Of a stretch of 64,000 nucleotides of DNA, positions 16,770 through 27,499 are shown one piece after another. Under the pieces are notes generated by a model. It saw only the letters and a program-made list of their open reading frames with translations, searched no databases and was not told the DNA's origin. The stretch is from Verrucomicrobiota bacterium (GTDB taxonomy: Bacteria; Verrucomicrobiota; Verrucomicrobiae; Limisphaerales; UBA11358). Position 1 is the first letter of the stretch; each line of letters opens with the position of its first letter. Location of the stretch: positions 9,947 to 73,946 of the forward strand of contig JACZKP010000089.1 in the NCBI GenBank assembly GCA_014860005.1. Reading direction: 5' to 3'. A program made the translations under genes and the position numbers.

Positions 16770-18143
16770 TCACGGCGAGACTCCGGCTGCTGGTGGAGGT
16801 TGACGGCGCGCTTGCCGGGCCGCAAGACCGTTGAGCGTCTCACGAGCCAGTTCACTGGCCACGTCATCGGCCGGTTGACTCGCGTCCACGATTCGGGCAA
16901 ACGGCAGTTCACCCGGATATCTTCGGTAGGCCTCACGCTGGCGCGCAGTCTCGGCGAGCGGCACTTCACGCTTGCGGCTTTGCAGAACTTCCGGCGGCGC
17001 GTCCAGCACTAACACACGGTCGGGCTTCGGCAGCAGTCGAAAAAGCGTCCGTGCGAACCACGGCCACGCAGCCAGCCGGAAACGTCGCGGATCCACGACA
17101 AAGTCGTAATGGTATCGGTCAATCAGGATCAGACCGTTCCTGAATTGAACCGGCAGAAACTGCACGAACGCGCCGACACAGAACTCGATCCAGTGGTAAA
17201 CCAGAATCAAAAGTGTGATCAGGGCGTTGCGCGGAGGCAAAGCGTGCGGCGCCGTGGTCGGTGGTCTGGCGGCGCGTCGTTGTCGCAGAAACACCGCCGG
17301 CTTCCAATGCACGCGCAGGCTCTTGTTCGGATGGAACGTGCCGCGCAAGGCGTTGCTGAGCTTTTCCGCAGCGGTGGATTTTCCGCAGCCGTCCGCGCCC
17401 ACCAGCACCACCATCCAGCCGGGCGGATGCCGCAGACGCCCCGTGAAGCGCCGCAAATCCTTTACCCAGGACGCGACCGTGGTCATGGGTTCCCGGGTGA
17501 GCCGCCGCCAGATCAGTTGCCGACGCAGGGAACGATGAAGCGCGGCAATAGCGCGCCAGTTCTGTTGGGCCACCGCCGCCGCCAGCTTCCCCGCGAGCGA
17601 GGCGCCAAACATCGCGGTCAACTGGGCGGCTGTTTCGAGCGGATGATTTTGAAATCCTGCCCGAATGACTGAGTGGTATTTTTCCTTCACCGCGCCTTGA
17701 TAAATCAGGCGGGTCACGAGACTGTTCACGGCTTCATCCGCCGGATGTGGCACCGCAAATCCATCCCGTTCGACCCGGCGTTCCAGCAGCGCGCGGGGGT
17801 CTTGTAGTTTGAATCCGCGCCAAGCCAGTTCGTGGAAAAGGTCGAACTGGATCTGCTGGAGCGAATCCGGATGAAAAAAGAACAGCGACACCGGCGAGAA
17901 TTCGGCGCGGTTGTGCAACCGGTAGCCCACGGATTGAGCCGCCTGAATCAGCGATTGTTCCGCGCGGGCCAGTTGCTCGGGAAGCACCAACACGTCAATG
18001 TCATTGCCGGTTTCGTGGGGCAAATTCTCATAATTACGCAGCACGAGAAACGCGATGCCCTCCGCGCGCCACCGGGCAAAGACGGCCACCACCAAGGCAG
18101 TCAGGTCGCGCGGCAGGTCAAAGGACGCGGGAGCGGAATTCAT
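16770..18143 (-). CDS. Nucleotidyltransferase-like / thymidylate-kinase-like fusion
   Basis: A 457-aa two-domain protein. Residues about 1-200 resemble a nucleotidyltransferase fold (LRNYENLPHETGNDIDVLVLP, with a D-I-D catalytic-like pair). Residues about 245-440 form a P-loop kinase domain with Walker A VLVGADGCGKSTAAEKL, an IDRYHYDFVVDP segment like the DRY motif of dTMP kinases, and a PDRVLVLDAPPEVLQSRK lid. It overlaps the GT2 gene by 4 bp. It is likely to work in glycan or nucleotide-sugar metabolism, not in bulk dTMP synthesis; that is an inference from context. Confidence 0.75.
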   Translation of the reverse strand: MNSAPASFDLPRDLTALVVAVFARWRAEGIAFLVLRNYENLPHETGNDIDVLVLPEQLARAEQSLIQAAQSVGYRLHNRAEFSPVSLFFFHPDSLQQIQFDLFHELAWRGFKLQDPRALLERRVERDGFAVPHPADEAVNSLVTRLIYQGAVKEKYHSVIRAGFQNHPLETAAQLTAMFGASLAGKLAAAVAQQNWRAIAALHRSLRRQLIWRRLTREPMTTVASWVKDLRRFTGRLRHPPGWMVVLVGADGCGKSTAAEKLSNALRGTFHPNKSLRVHWKPAVFLRQRRAARPPTTAPHALPPRNALITLLILVYHWIEFCVGAFVQFLPVQFRNGLILIDRYHYDFVVDPRRFRLAAWPWFARTLFRLLPKPDRVLVLDAPPEVLQSRKREVPLAETARQREAYRRYPGELPFARIVDASQPADDVASELARETLNGLAARQARRQPPPAAGVSP

Positions 18144-18919
18144 GCTTTGAAGCCGTGTGCGCGTAAGCGCAGCAGGCCGCGCTTCAGTTGATAAACACGA
18201 TAGAGCAACGCGAGGTGCTTGCGGCCCGGCGGCGGCTTGCGGCCGGCCAGCCCCAGATGTTCCTGTTGCACGCGCAAGCGTTCCTCCCGCCGGCGCTGAA
18301 GTTGTACGCTGCTGGTGTTGGTTTCGTGCCACCGAAACGCGGCGAGTGCCTCTGGCAGATACGCGAAGCGATACCCCAGCCGGCTCAAGCGCACGTAGTA
18401 ATCAAAATCCATGCAGACTTTGTAAGTAACCTCCAGCAGGTGGCCCGCGTTGATGAGCCGGCGGTTAATGAAGGTGGAAGTGGACGGAATGTAACAGCCA
18501 TAGAACAAGAGGATGCTGAAGTCGAACCGATGTTCGCGTTTGCGGCGCAGCGTGCGTTTCTGTTCATCCACAAACAAACAATCGCCGTAAATCACATCGG
18601 CCTCCGGGTGACGGGCCGCGAAGGCTGCGACCTTTTCCAGCGCGTTGGGCAGCAGATAATCATCAGTGTTGAGCCACATCACCCAGTCGCCGGTGGCCTT
18701 GAGAAACCCCCGGTTTATCCCGTCGCTCATGCCCTCGTCCTTCTCGGAAACCCAGTTCAGGTGCGGATGTTCCTTGAGAATGTCGAGCGTTTCGTCCGTC
18801 GAGCCGGCGTCCTGCACGAGGTGTTCCCATGCCACGCCAGTCTGCGCCTTCACACTTTCGATGCAGTCGCGGATGAAGCGGCCTTGGTTGAAGCTGGGGG
18901 TGACGATTGAGAACTTCAT
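18140..18919 (-). CDS. Glycosyltransferase family 2
   Basis: A 259-aa GT-A enzyme beginning MKFSIVTPSFNQGRFIRDCI. The DxD-type metal site is WLNTDDYL, preceded by NWVSEKDEGMSDGINRGF. It is soluble or peripherally bound. It overlaps nadE upstream (ATGA) and the fusion kinase downstream (ATGA), so the three are translationally linked. The ATG at 18919 is the normal family start; the longer frame runs backward through nadE. Confidence 0.9.
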   Translation of the reverse strand: MKFSIVTPSFNQGRFIRDCIESVKAQTGVAWEHLVQDAGSTDETLDILKEHPHLNWVSEKDEGMSDGINRGFLKATGDWVMWLNTDDYLLPNALEKVAAFAARHPEADVIYGDCLFVDEQKRTLRRKREHRFDFSILLFYGCYIPSTSTFINRRLINAGHLLEVTYKVCMDFDYYVRLSRLGYRFAYLPEALAAFRWHETNTSSVQLQRRREERLRVQQEHLGLAGRKPPPGRKHLALLYRVYQLKRGLLRLRAHGFKA

Positions 18920-20565
18920 CGTTGCGGCCGGAAACGTTGCGCGATGGGAATCCGCCGGCCCATCCCAAAGGCGCGCGGTGACACTTTCAAGCCGGGCGCG
19001 GCCTGCCGGCGTTTGTATTCGCTGAACGTTACTTTGTTGATCACGTCGTTGACCATCGCGGCGTCGAATCCGCGCGCGATGATCTCCGCCTTGCTCAAGT
19101 TGCGCACCACATAAGCATCCAGGATGACATCCAACGTTTCGTAAGGCGGCAACGAGTCCTGGTCGGTCTGGTTGGGGCGAAGTTCCGCGCTGGGGGGTTT
19201 GGTGATGGACGATTCGGGAATGACGACTCGCTCGCGATTCACCCAGCGGGCGAGACGATACACCTCCGTTTTGAACACGTCGGCAATCACCGCCAGCGCC
19301 CCGCACATGTCGCCATAAAGCGTGCAATAGCCGACGGCCACCTCGGACTTGTTGCCGGTGGTGAGCACGAGTGCGCCGAACTTGTTCGAAAGCGCCATCA
19401 GCGTGACGCCGCGCAGGCGGGACTGGAGATTTTCCTCGGCCTCGTTTGGTTTGGTCCCGGCGAACACACCGGCCAGTTGTTGTTCCATCGCTTGAAACGC
19501 CGGCTCGACCGGCAGGACTTCGTAACGAATGCCGAGGCTTTTTGACAGCGCCTCCGCGTCAGCCAAACTGCCCGCGCTCGAGTAACGCGCCGGCATAGAG
19601 ACGCCCAGAACTTTATCCGCGCCCAGCGCATCCGCCGCCAGCACAGCGGTCAGCGCGGAATCAATGCCGCCAGACAAGCCAACAATTACGGATTTGAAAC
19701 CGCACTTCTGCACGTAATCACGAATACCCAGTGAAAGCGCGCGGAAAAGTTGTTCTTCGGGCGACAACTGTGGCGGCTCAACGGTCGGCGTGTCACTTTC
19801 CACGTCGGCGACAAACACGTCTTCCGCAAATGATTTACCGGCGGCGATGGGTTCGCCGCGGCGGTTGAACGCGACGCTGTTGCCATCAAAGATCAATTCA
19901 TCGTTCGCGCCGACGAGATTGGCCATCACCAGCGGCACACGTTCGTCGCGCGCCACGCGCTGGAGCATGGCCTGGCGGGTTTGGTCCTTGCCCAGACACC
20001 AGGGTGAGGCGGAAAGATTCAGAATGATCTCCGCGCCCTGGGCGATGAGTTCCTTCACTGGATCGCGGCGATACCGGCGCTCGGGCCAGAAATCTTCGTC
20101 GTTCCAGATGTCCTCGCAGATCGTGATGCCGAACTTGCGCCCGTTGAAGTTGAAGGGCTTTACGCCGTCAGCCCCCGCCGGCTCGAAATAACGGTCTTCA
20201 TCAAAGACATCGTAGGTGGGCAGGAGAGATTTGTCTTGCCGCCAAACAATTTCCCCCTTTTGCAGCACGGCGGCAGCGTTGTGGAGTGAACGTCCCGGGC
20301 GGGCAACATTCGTGTCCACGAAGCCCACGGCCAGCGGAACCGTCCCGATGTTCCTCGCCGTGTCGGCCAGCGTGTCCAGATTGGCCGTGATGAAATCTGC
20401 GCGCAGTAACAGGTCGCGGGGCGGGTAGCCGCAGAGAAACAGTTCCGGCGCGATGACAAATTCCGCGCCCAGACCGCAGGCTTGTTCGTAACCGGCCAGC
20501 AGCTTGCGCCGGTTGGCGTCGAAATCACCAATCGTCGAGTTAAGCTGCAGGACGCCAAATTTCAC
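18916..20565 (-). CDS. nadE: Glutamine-dependent NAD+ synthetase
   Basis: A 549-aa fusion of an N-terminal nitrilase-type glutaminase and a C-terminal NAD synthetase domain. The glutaminase triad appears as E in APELFLCG, K in WRQDKSLLPT and C in ITICEDIWND. The synthetase ATP site is VGLSGGIDSALT. It makes NAD+ from deamido-NAD+, ATP and glutamine. It is unusual in being embedded between glycosyltransferases, overlapping GT2 by 4 bp, so its expression is tied to the glycan genes. Confidence 0.95.
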   Translation of the reverse strand: MKFGVLQLNSTIGDFDANRRKLLAGYEQACGLGAEFVIAPELFLCGYPPRDLLLRADFITANLDTLADTARNIGTVPLAVGFVDTNVARPGRSLHNAAAVLQKGEIVWRQDKSLLPTYDVFDEDRYFEPAGADGVKPFNFNGRKFGITICEDIWNDEDFWPERRYRRDPVKELIAQGAEIILNLSASPWCLGKDQTRQAMLQRVARDERVPLVMANLVGANDELIFDGNSVAFNRRGEPIAAGKSFAEDVFVADVESDTPTVEPPQLSPEEQLFRALSLGIRDYVQKCGFKSVIVGLSGGIDSALTAVLAADALGADKVLGVSMPARYSSAGSLADAEALSKSLGIRYEVLPVEPAFQAMEQQLAGVFAGTKPNEAEENLQSRLRGVTLMALSNKFGALVLTTGNKSEVAVGYCTLYGDMCGALAVIADVFKTEVYRLARWVNRERVVIPESSITKPPSAELRPNQTDQDSLPPYETLDVILDAYVVRNLSKAEIIARGFDAAMVNDVINKVTFSEYKRRQAAPGLKVSPRAFGMGRRIPIAQRFRPQR

Positions 20566-20619
20566 CCGGCCAGAGTAATCACGGAAGGTTGGCGTGCAAT
20601 GAATTTGAGGAAGGCGGCT

Positions 20620-21951
20620 TCAGCGAGTCGCCAAGGCGGGAACGCCGGAAGGCGTGGCGGGTGAAATCTCGACCTCGCGAATCGCAGCCGCCAGTTTGGC
20701 CAGATGCTGCTCGATGGTAAAATGCCTAAGAAAATGATCTCGCAAAGCGATGGACTGCTCCGCCGCCAACATCTGCAGGATGGCTTCCGCGATTCGCGGC
20801 GGGTTCTTTGGTGGAATCAAACCGGCATAGTCTTTGGCGAGGAGCTCAGGAATCGAGCGCCAATGACTCGTGATGACAGGCATGCCAAACGCCATGCTTT
20901 CGATAACGACCAACCCAAAGCTTTCCGCATAGTAATAGGTGGGGAAGCAGAAGCAGTCGCTCTCGGCAAATGCCTGCCATTTCTTCTGACCGCTGACGAA
21001 GCCGATGTAGTTCACACAGCTCCGGCGCGCAGCCGGGGTTGAACCGCGCGCGGCAAACGCAATTTGCAGGTCAGGTTGCAGAATACGCTTATTGAATTCT
21101 TCCTGCTCCTTGGGAACCACGAATTCACCCGCAACTGTGAGCTGCACCCGGAGAGGTGAGTCCGCGGCCGCGAGCCGGGCATTGGCCAGGCTGACGCCTT
21201 CGATGGCATCGAAAAGCCCTTTCTCGCGTGTGCAATGCGCGAGGAAAAGCATCCGAAAAACTTCCGGATCGCCGCCGGTGTTCTGGTAATCGTTCGCCGC
21301 AAGCGGGTTGCCGGCCAGCAACCGTTTGCGCGCCGCAAAACGCGAGCGGCGGCGTGGCAGAACCGTCTTCTCAAAATCCGGGCACGGATCCGGGATGCCA
21401 TTGCCGACAGTCCGAATATGACGGGCGAAGAGCTTTTCCGCGTCCGGGCGATTGTAGTTGGACAGCACAATGCTCAAGGCGGCCTGCCGGAGAAAATTGA
21501 AGGTGACCGCCCGCGTGCGGATCTGCACCGCAGTTTCGAGCCACTTGGCAAGACCCGCTGCGTGCCAGTGAAATATGACGTGCTTGAAGAATGGCCGGCA
21601 AAGGAACATGACCAGCCAGTCCCGGTACAGCGCCGAGCGTTTGCCCGGGGCGGGGATGTAATAGAACGTGGCAACCCCGTAGCGGAATCGGCACCAGATG
21701 GCCTGGAGACAATACAACAGCAGCAGGAACAGCTTGGTGCCGTGAAACTCGCCGATATCCTCGAGCGTGCGTGAGAGCCGCACATTGACGTGGTAGCACT
21801 CAATGCCGTGAAGGTCGCCGGCCGCATTCCGGGGCACGGGGCGGTGGTTGCCCGTCCGATGATCGCCGCCGAATCCGGTCAACATGAGTTGTGTCATGTA
21901 ACTCTGCCCGTGGTGCGGGGGAGGCGTGTGGGCGAAAACGAGTAGTTTCAT
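20620..21951 (-). CDS. Glycosyltransferase family 4
   Basis: A 443-aa GT-B enzyme starting MKLLVFAHTPPPHHGQSYM. The donor domain has FRMLFLAHCTREKGLFDAIEGV and CFCFPTYYYAESFGLVVIESMAFGMPVI, the E-x7-E region of GT4. It has no signal peptide. It appears to be the first gene of the minus-strand glycan operon, 54 bp upstream of nadE, and diverges from the TagA-like gene at 22169. Open frame upstream of 21951 lacks family similarity. Confidence 0.87.
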   Translation of the reverse strand: MKLLVFAHTPPPHHGQSYMTQLMLTGFGGDHRTGNHRPVPRNAAGDLHGIECYHVNVRLSRTLEDIGEFHGTKLFLLLLYCLQAIWCRFRYGVATFYYIPAPGKRSALYRDWLVMFLCRPFFKHVIFHWHAAGLAKWLETAVQIRTRAVTFNFLRQAALSIVLSNYNRPDAEKLFARHIRTVGNGIPDPCPDFEKTVLPRRRSRFAARKRLLAGNPLAANDYQNTGGDPEVFRMLFLAHCTREKGLFDAIEGVSLANARLAAADSPLRVQLTVAGEFVVPKEQEEFNKRILQPDLQIAFAARGSTPAARRSCVNYIGFVSGQKKWQAFAESDCFCFPTYYYAESFGLVVIESMAFGMPVITSHWRSIPELLAKDYAGLIPPKNPPRIAEAILQMLAAEQSIALRDHFLRHFTIEQHLAKLAAAIREVEISPATPSGVPALATR

Positions 21952-22168
21952 GCGCCAAAATAAGCTGGCCGGCTTGGGCCGAGGACAACAACGCGAACGA
22001 TCATTACGCCGGCAACGTAAGCGCATCCGCCCGCGGGGGAGAAGTTTTTTCTTGAAGGCGGCGGTGGCGTGACAACACTCACGCGGAGCGTTTGCCTGCG
22101 GCGCCTGACGTGATTCCCACAGGCAAGAGAGCGGTCCATTCACAGTTTGCTTTGCTGACACCGCATAC

Positions 22169-22939
22169 ATGAACAAGCCTCACGTGCTGAATGCACCCTT
22201 GCTGGCCACGGATTATGACCAATTGGCGTGGCAATGTCTCGATTGGGCGCGGCAACCGCGTCCCGTGGCGGTGGAGTTTGCCAACACGCAGATCGTGACG
22301 CTCATCCGGCATGAGCCCGCGTTTCGCGAGTTGATGCGCGGTTATGATCACTTGATCCCGGACGGGATGCCGCTCGTGTGGTGTTTGAATCGCGCAGGCG
22401 CTGCCCTGCGGGACCGCGTCTATGGGCCCACGTTCATGCGGCGCTTTCTGGAAGCCGCGCCGGAGGGAACCACGCATTACCTGCTGGGGGGATCCGAGGC
22501 GTGCGGCCAAGAGTTGCGCAGGGTGTTTCGCCAACGTAACTCGCGCCTGGATTTCGTTGGCGGCTTCCACGGAAAGTGCAGCGCGGAGGGTGTGCTGACG
22601 GGCGAAGCGGAAAACCAAGTCGTGGAAGAAATCAACCGGCTTTCACCGGATTTCATCTGGGTTGGGTTTGGCACGCCCAAGCAGCAGGCGTGGACGCGGC
22701 GGCATAAACATCTGCTTCACCGTGGCGTGGTGCTGACGGTGGGCTTTGCTTTTGACGCGAATGCCGGACTCAAACCCGACGCACCGGCCTGGATGCAGAG
22801 GTTTGGTTTGACCTGGCTTTCCCGATTGGCTTCGGAGCCAAGGCGGCTGGGGCCACGCTATCTGAAATGGAATTCCCTGTTTCTATTTTATCTGTGCTAC
22901 GACGGTTTGCGTGGCCGGGCTTGGGGACGAATGGAGTGA
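22169..22939 (+). CDS. WecB/TagA/CpsF family glycosyltransferase
   Basis: A 256-aa GT26 protein. Family marks: VEFANTQIVTL, the LIPDGMPLVWCLN catalytic Asp segment, YLLGGSEACGQEL, and FIWVGFGTPKQQAW. Enzymes of this family add ManNAc or related sugars to an undecaprenyl-linked acceptor during wall or exopolysaccharide synthesis. It lies directly upstream of the exosortase block on the same strand, about 150 bp away. Confidence 0.9.
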   Translation: MNKPHVLNAPLLATDYDQLAWQCLDWARQPRPVAVEFANTQIVTLIRHEPAFRELMRGYDHLIPDGMPLVWCLNRAGAALRDRVYGPTFMRRFLEAAPEGTTHYLLGGSEACGQELRRVFRQRNSRLDFVGGFHGKCSAEGVLTGEAENQVVEEINRLSPDFIWVGFGTPKQQAWTRRHKHLLHRGVVLTVGFAFDANAGLKPDAPAWMQRFGLTWLSRLASEPRRLGPRYLKWNSLFLFYLCYDGLRGRAWGRME

Positions 22940-23088
22940 GGGAATGGCTGGCGATGACCAAATGCGGGCAAGGCTCATCCGCCCGGCCTGTCATTGCGAT
23001 GGCCCGCTGTGAACGTACCTCCGGGGAATTTGCCGGCGAATTTGATTGAGCAAAAAGCGCCGTTCCGGTATCCATTACCCTGAATCAA

Positions 23089-24087
23089 ATGCAGGCAGAC
23101 ATGGAAAACCAAAAGACATCAAATACTGGTGGTGTGCTCGCTGAATTCCAGGACTGCTGGCGGCAACTGCCGGACAAGGGATTGTTTTTCACATTGCTGG
23201 TGGCATGGCTGGCTTTGTTTCAGTTCTTGGGCAATGCGACGTTCGGCTACATCAACACCCCCTCGCTGTTCAGTTGGATGTACCAGGCCTACAACGAAAT
23301 CCATCCCGCCGCGGACGATGCACACGGTAATTTAATCCCGTTCCTCGTGCTCGGTTTGTTCTGGTGGAAACGCAAAGAATTGCTGGCGCAGCCATTACGG
23401 TTCTGGTGGCCCGGGCTGGTGCTCGTGGTTGGCGCGCTCGCGTTGCACCTGGTTGGCTATCTGGTACAGCAGCCGCGATTGTCCATCATCGCCTTGTTTG
23501 GCGGCATCTACGGCCTGATGGGCCTGACGTGGGGGCCGCGCTGGCTACGGGCCAGTTTCTTTCCCTTTTTCCTGTTTGCGTTCATGGTGCCACTGGGGTC
23601 ATTGAGCGAGGCGGTTACGTTTCCGCTGCGGCTGATGGTAACAACCATCGTGCAGCATATTGCGACGGATCTGCTGGGCATGAGCGTGATCCGATCCGGC
23701 ACGCAGTTGTTCGACGGCTTGGGCACTTATCAATACGACGTGGCCGCCGCGTGCAGCGGCATCCGGAGTCTCGTGGCCATTATTCTGCTGGCGACGGCCT
23801 ACGGTTTCGTGATGTTCAAATCGCCTTGGCACCGGCTGCTCATCATCGGTTCGGCTTTTCCGCTGGCAGTGATTGGCAACACGCTACGGCTGATGTTGGT
23901 TGTGCTGGCCGGCGAGTTTTTCGGACAGGAAGCAGGCTCCTATGTCCATGACAATACGTGGTTCAGCCTGCTGCCCTACGTGCCCGCGATTCTTGGGTTG
24001 ATACTGTTGGGCCGTTGGCTCGAAAGGCGGACGGCCACGAGTCCGCCAGCGGCGGGCAGCGCCCTGCAACATCCCTCAACCGTATGA
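23089..24087 (+). CDS. Exosortase/archaeosortase family protein
   Basis: A 332-aa polytopic membrane protein with about 8 helices. The proposed catalytic triad is intact: C222 in AAACSGIRSL, R267 in IGNTLRLML, and H287 in YVHDNTW. Exosortases cleave C-terminal sorting tails of exported proteins and are tied to exopolysaccharide loci. The first ATG (23089) and one four codons later are both possible. I found no PEP-CTERM-like tail in the window, so its substrates are elsewhere. It overlaps the EpsI-like gene by 4 bp. Confidence 0.9.
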   Translation: MQADMENQKTSNTGGVLAEFQDCWRQLPDKGLFFTLLVAWLALFQFLGNATFGYINTPSLFSWMYQAYNEIHPAADDAHGNLIPFLVLGLFWWKRKELLAQPLRFWWPGLVLVVGALALHLVGYLVQQPRLSIIALFGGIYGLMGLTWGPRWLRASFFPFFLFAFMVPLGSLSEAVTFPLRLMVTTIVQHIATDLLGMSVIRSGTQLFDGLGTYQYDVAAACSGIRSLVAIILLATAYGFVMFKSPWHRLLIIGSAFPLAVIGNTLRLMLVVLAGEFFGQEAGSYVHDNTWFSLLPYVPAILGLILLGRWLERRTATSPPAAGSALQHPSTV

Positions 24088-24824
24088 ACAAACAAAAATG
24101 GATTTTAGCCGTAGTGACCCTGCTGCTGATCGGCGGTGCGTCCGCGCTGCTTGGTAAGTTCAAAAGCACTCAGAAGCTCGGCGAACCCGGGGTGAGAATT
24201 GACCCGCTCACCACCAACCGCAGTCAGGTGGTCCTGCTCCCCGAACGGGTCCTGGACTATGAATCCGAGTTGGTGGATCAACAGGACATCGTGCTGAACA
24301 CTTTACCGCGCGACACCAGTTTCGGGAGTCGCCGTTACCAGGCCCCGGACGATTTCTGGGTGCAGTCAACCGTAGTTTTGATGAAGGGTGACCGGACGAG
24401 CCTGCACAAACCGCAGTTCTGCCTGGAGGGGGCGGGCTGGACTATTGATGCAAACGCGTCCAGTGAGGATAAAGTGCGGATCGAGCAGCCGGTGGAATAC
24501 GATCTGCCGGTGATGAAGCTGCTGGTGACGAAGCAAATCCAGCACAACGGCCAGACGGTCACCCTGCGGGGCGTTTACGTGTACTGGTTTGTGGCCGAGG
24601 ACGCTTACACGGCGCAACACTGGCAACGCATGTGGTGGATGGCCAAGGAACTCATTCAAACCGGCGTGCTCCAGCGCTGGGCTTACGTCACTTACTTCGC
24701 GGTCTGCCTGCCAGGCCAGGAGGAAGCCACCTTCGAGCGTCTTAAGAAACTGATCGCGGCCTCGGTGCCGGAGATTCAACTGGTTCCGAAATCCGCGGAT
24801 CGCGTTGCCGCCACCCAACCGTAG
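24084..24824 (+). CDS. Exosortase-associated EpsI-like protein
   Basis: A 246-aa protein with one N-terminal membrane helix (WILAVVTLLLIGGASALLG) and an exported domain. CLEGAGWTI and the YVYWFVAEDAYTAQHWQRMWW segment match the EpsI/DUF3485 pattern that follows exosortases or is fused to them. Its role is unclear but it is co-transcribed with the exosortase, as shown by the ATGA overlap. Its end is followed by about 110 bp before the sugar transferase. Confidence 0.82.
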   Translation: MNKQKWILAVVTLLLIGGASALLGKFKSTQKLGEPGVRIDPLTTNRSQVVLLPERVLDYESELVDQQDIVLNTLPRDTSFGSRRYQAPDDFWVQSTVVLMKGDRTSLHKPQFCLEGAGWTIDANASSEDKVRIEQPVEYDLPVMKLLVTKQIQHNGQTVTLRGVYVYWFVAEDAYTAQHWQRMWWMAKELIQTGVLQRWAYVTYFAVCLPGQEEATFERLKKLIAASVPEIQLVPKSADRVAATQP

Positions 24825-24935
24825 CGTGGGATCCGTAATTCACCCGGGCAACTTGCGCCGCACCAAGGTTGCATGAACCTTCACGATTTGTTACAAGCCT
24901 CCTTTGGTCCGTGCGGCTGAAGTGGAGATTAAGTC

Positions 24936-26327
24936 ATGCTACAACGCGATCGTCAGATGCGAGTGCAAGTCCATCAATGGATGGATGCGTTGTTGTTTGT
25001 GCTGGGCTTCTGGCTGGCCTACGAGTTGCGCGCCAGTCAGCAGATCATCGAATGGCTGAAACTGACCGCGCCCAGTCCGTTTGAGACCTTTCTCTGGCTG
25101 TATGTCATCCTGATTCCCGCCGCGCTGTTCGTGCTGGAATCACAAGGCTTTTACAACCGGCCCATGTTATGCACGCGCCGGGCGATCGCCTGGCCGCTGT
25201 TCCGGGGTTGCGGGATCATCACCGGGGCGCTGGTACTGACGGCGTATTTCTTTGAACTGACGGTGGCGCGCGGGGTGATCATTTCGTTCGGAATCATCAG
25301 CTTCGTCCTGATTTACCTCAAAGAGGAAGCCTTGCTGCGGTTTTACCGCAGCCAACTGGCGCAGGCGCAGTACCGGCGGCGCTTCGTCCTGGTGGGCGCG
25401 GGTGAGGACACGGCCCGGCTGCGTGAGGAGTTAAGAGTCCGCCCGGACGCTTCCATGGAGATCGTCGCCGAACTCGAGTTGAATAAAGCCACCCTCGAAC
25501 AACTGCTGCGACTGCTGCACGAACGCTCCATCAACGGTGTGATCCTGAGCGCGCGGCACGCTTATTTCGAGCAGGCGGAAATAATCATCAAAGCCTGCGA
25601 ACTTGAGGGCGTGGAAGCCTGGGTGGTGGCCGACTTTTTCAGCACCCAGATTTCCCGGGCCAGCCTTGATGTGTTCTATGGCCGGCCGGTGATGGTCTTC
25701 CGTTCGGCTCCGGAGTATTCCTGGCAGAGCGTGCTCAAGCTGGGCTTGGATTTCTTCGGCGCCTTGATCATGGTGCTCATTCTGTCGCCCCTGTTTGCCA
25801 TCGTGGCCCTGGTGATCAAACTGACTTCCCCCGGGCCGATCCTGTTCCGGCAACACCGTTCGGGACTGAATGGCGCGCCGTTCACCATCTACAAGTTTCG
25901 CACGATGGTCACCAACGCCGAGCAACTCAAGCACGAGCTGGAGGCCATGAACGAGATGCGCGGCCCGGTGTTCAAAGTCACCAAGGACCCCCGCATCACG
26001 CCCATCGGCAAATTCCTGCGCCGCCACAGCATTGACGAGCTGCCACAACTCTTCAATGTCCTGCGCGGCGAGATGAGCCTGGTCGGTCCGCGCCCGCTCC
26101 CGGTGGACGAAGTCAAACGCTTCAATGACCTCGCCCATCGCCGCCGCCTCAGCGTCAAGCCGGGGCTCACCTGCCTGTGGCAGGTCAGCGGCCGCAGCCA
26201 GATCGTCGAATTCAAGGACTGGGTGCGGCTCGACCTCGAATACATTGACAACTGGTCGCTCTGGCTCGACTTGAAAATCCTTTGCCGCACCATCCCCGTC
26301 GTGTTCACCGGAACGGGCGCAAAATGA
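24936..26327 (+). CDS. Polyprenyl-phosphate sugar-1-phosphate transferase (exopolysaccharide initiation)
   Basis: A 463-aa membrane enzyme of the WcaJ/EpsB type. Four N-terminal helices are followed by a CoA-binding-like soluble domain ([16 protein letters not shown]), another helix ([20 protein letters not shown]) and a C-terminal bacterial sugar transferase domain ([52 protein letters not shown]). It would load the first sugar phosphate onto undecaprenyl phosphate. It is likely the priming enzyme of the glycan made by the surrounding cluster. Confidence 0.93.
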   Translation: MLQRDRQMRVQVHQWMDALLFVLGFWLAYELRASQQIIEWLKLTAPSPFETFLWLYVILIPAALFVLESQGFYNRPMLCTRRAIAWPLFRGCGIITGALVLTAYFFELTVARGVIISFGIISFVLIYLKEEALLRFYRSQLAQAQYRRRFVLVGAGEDTARLREELRVRPDASMEIVAELELNKATLEQLLRLLHERSINGVILSARHAYFEQAEIIIKACELEGVEAWVVADFFSTQISRASLDVFYGRPVMVFRSAPEYSWQSVLKLGLDFFGALIMVLILSPLFAIVALVIKLTSPGPILFRQHRSGLNGAPFTIYKFRTMVTNAEQLKHELEAMNEMRGPVFKVTKDPRITPIGKFLRRHSIDELPQLFNVLRGEMSLVGPRPLPVDEVKRFNDLAHRRRLSVKPGLTCLWQVSGRSQIVEFKDWVRLDLEYIDNWSLWLDLKILCRTIPVVFTGTGAK

Positions 26328-26349
26328 CTCTCCCTGCAACTTCGCCAAC

Positions 26350-27294
<945 letters not shown>

Positions 27295-27499
27295 ACCCCC
27301 GGGGGGGGCATGCCTTCATTCGAGGGGAGCTGTAGCAAAACCTCCAGTTCATCAGGGGAATTTCCTCAGGACCGATAAACTAATCCGTTCGTGCCCGGGG
27401 TGCGAAAATTATTCAGGGCGAAAACGCCTTGAACGCGAGCGCGATTAGCTGGTATAAAGCTGGCTGGAAATGCGCACATGGGTGCGGTATCCTTCGCCT

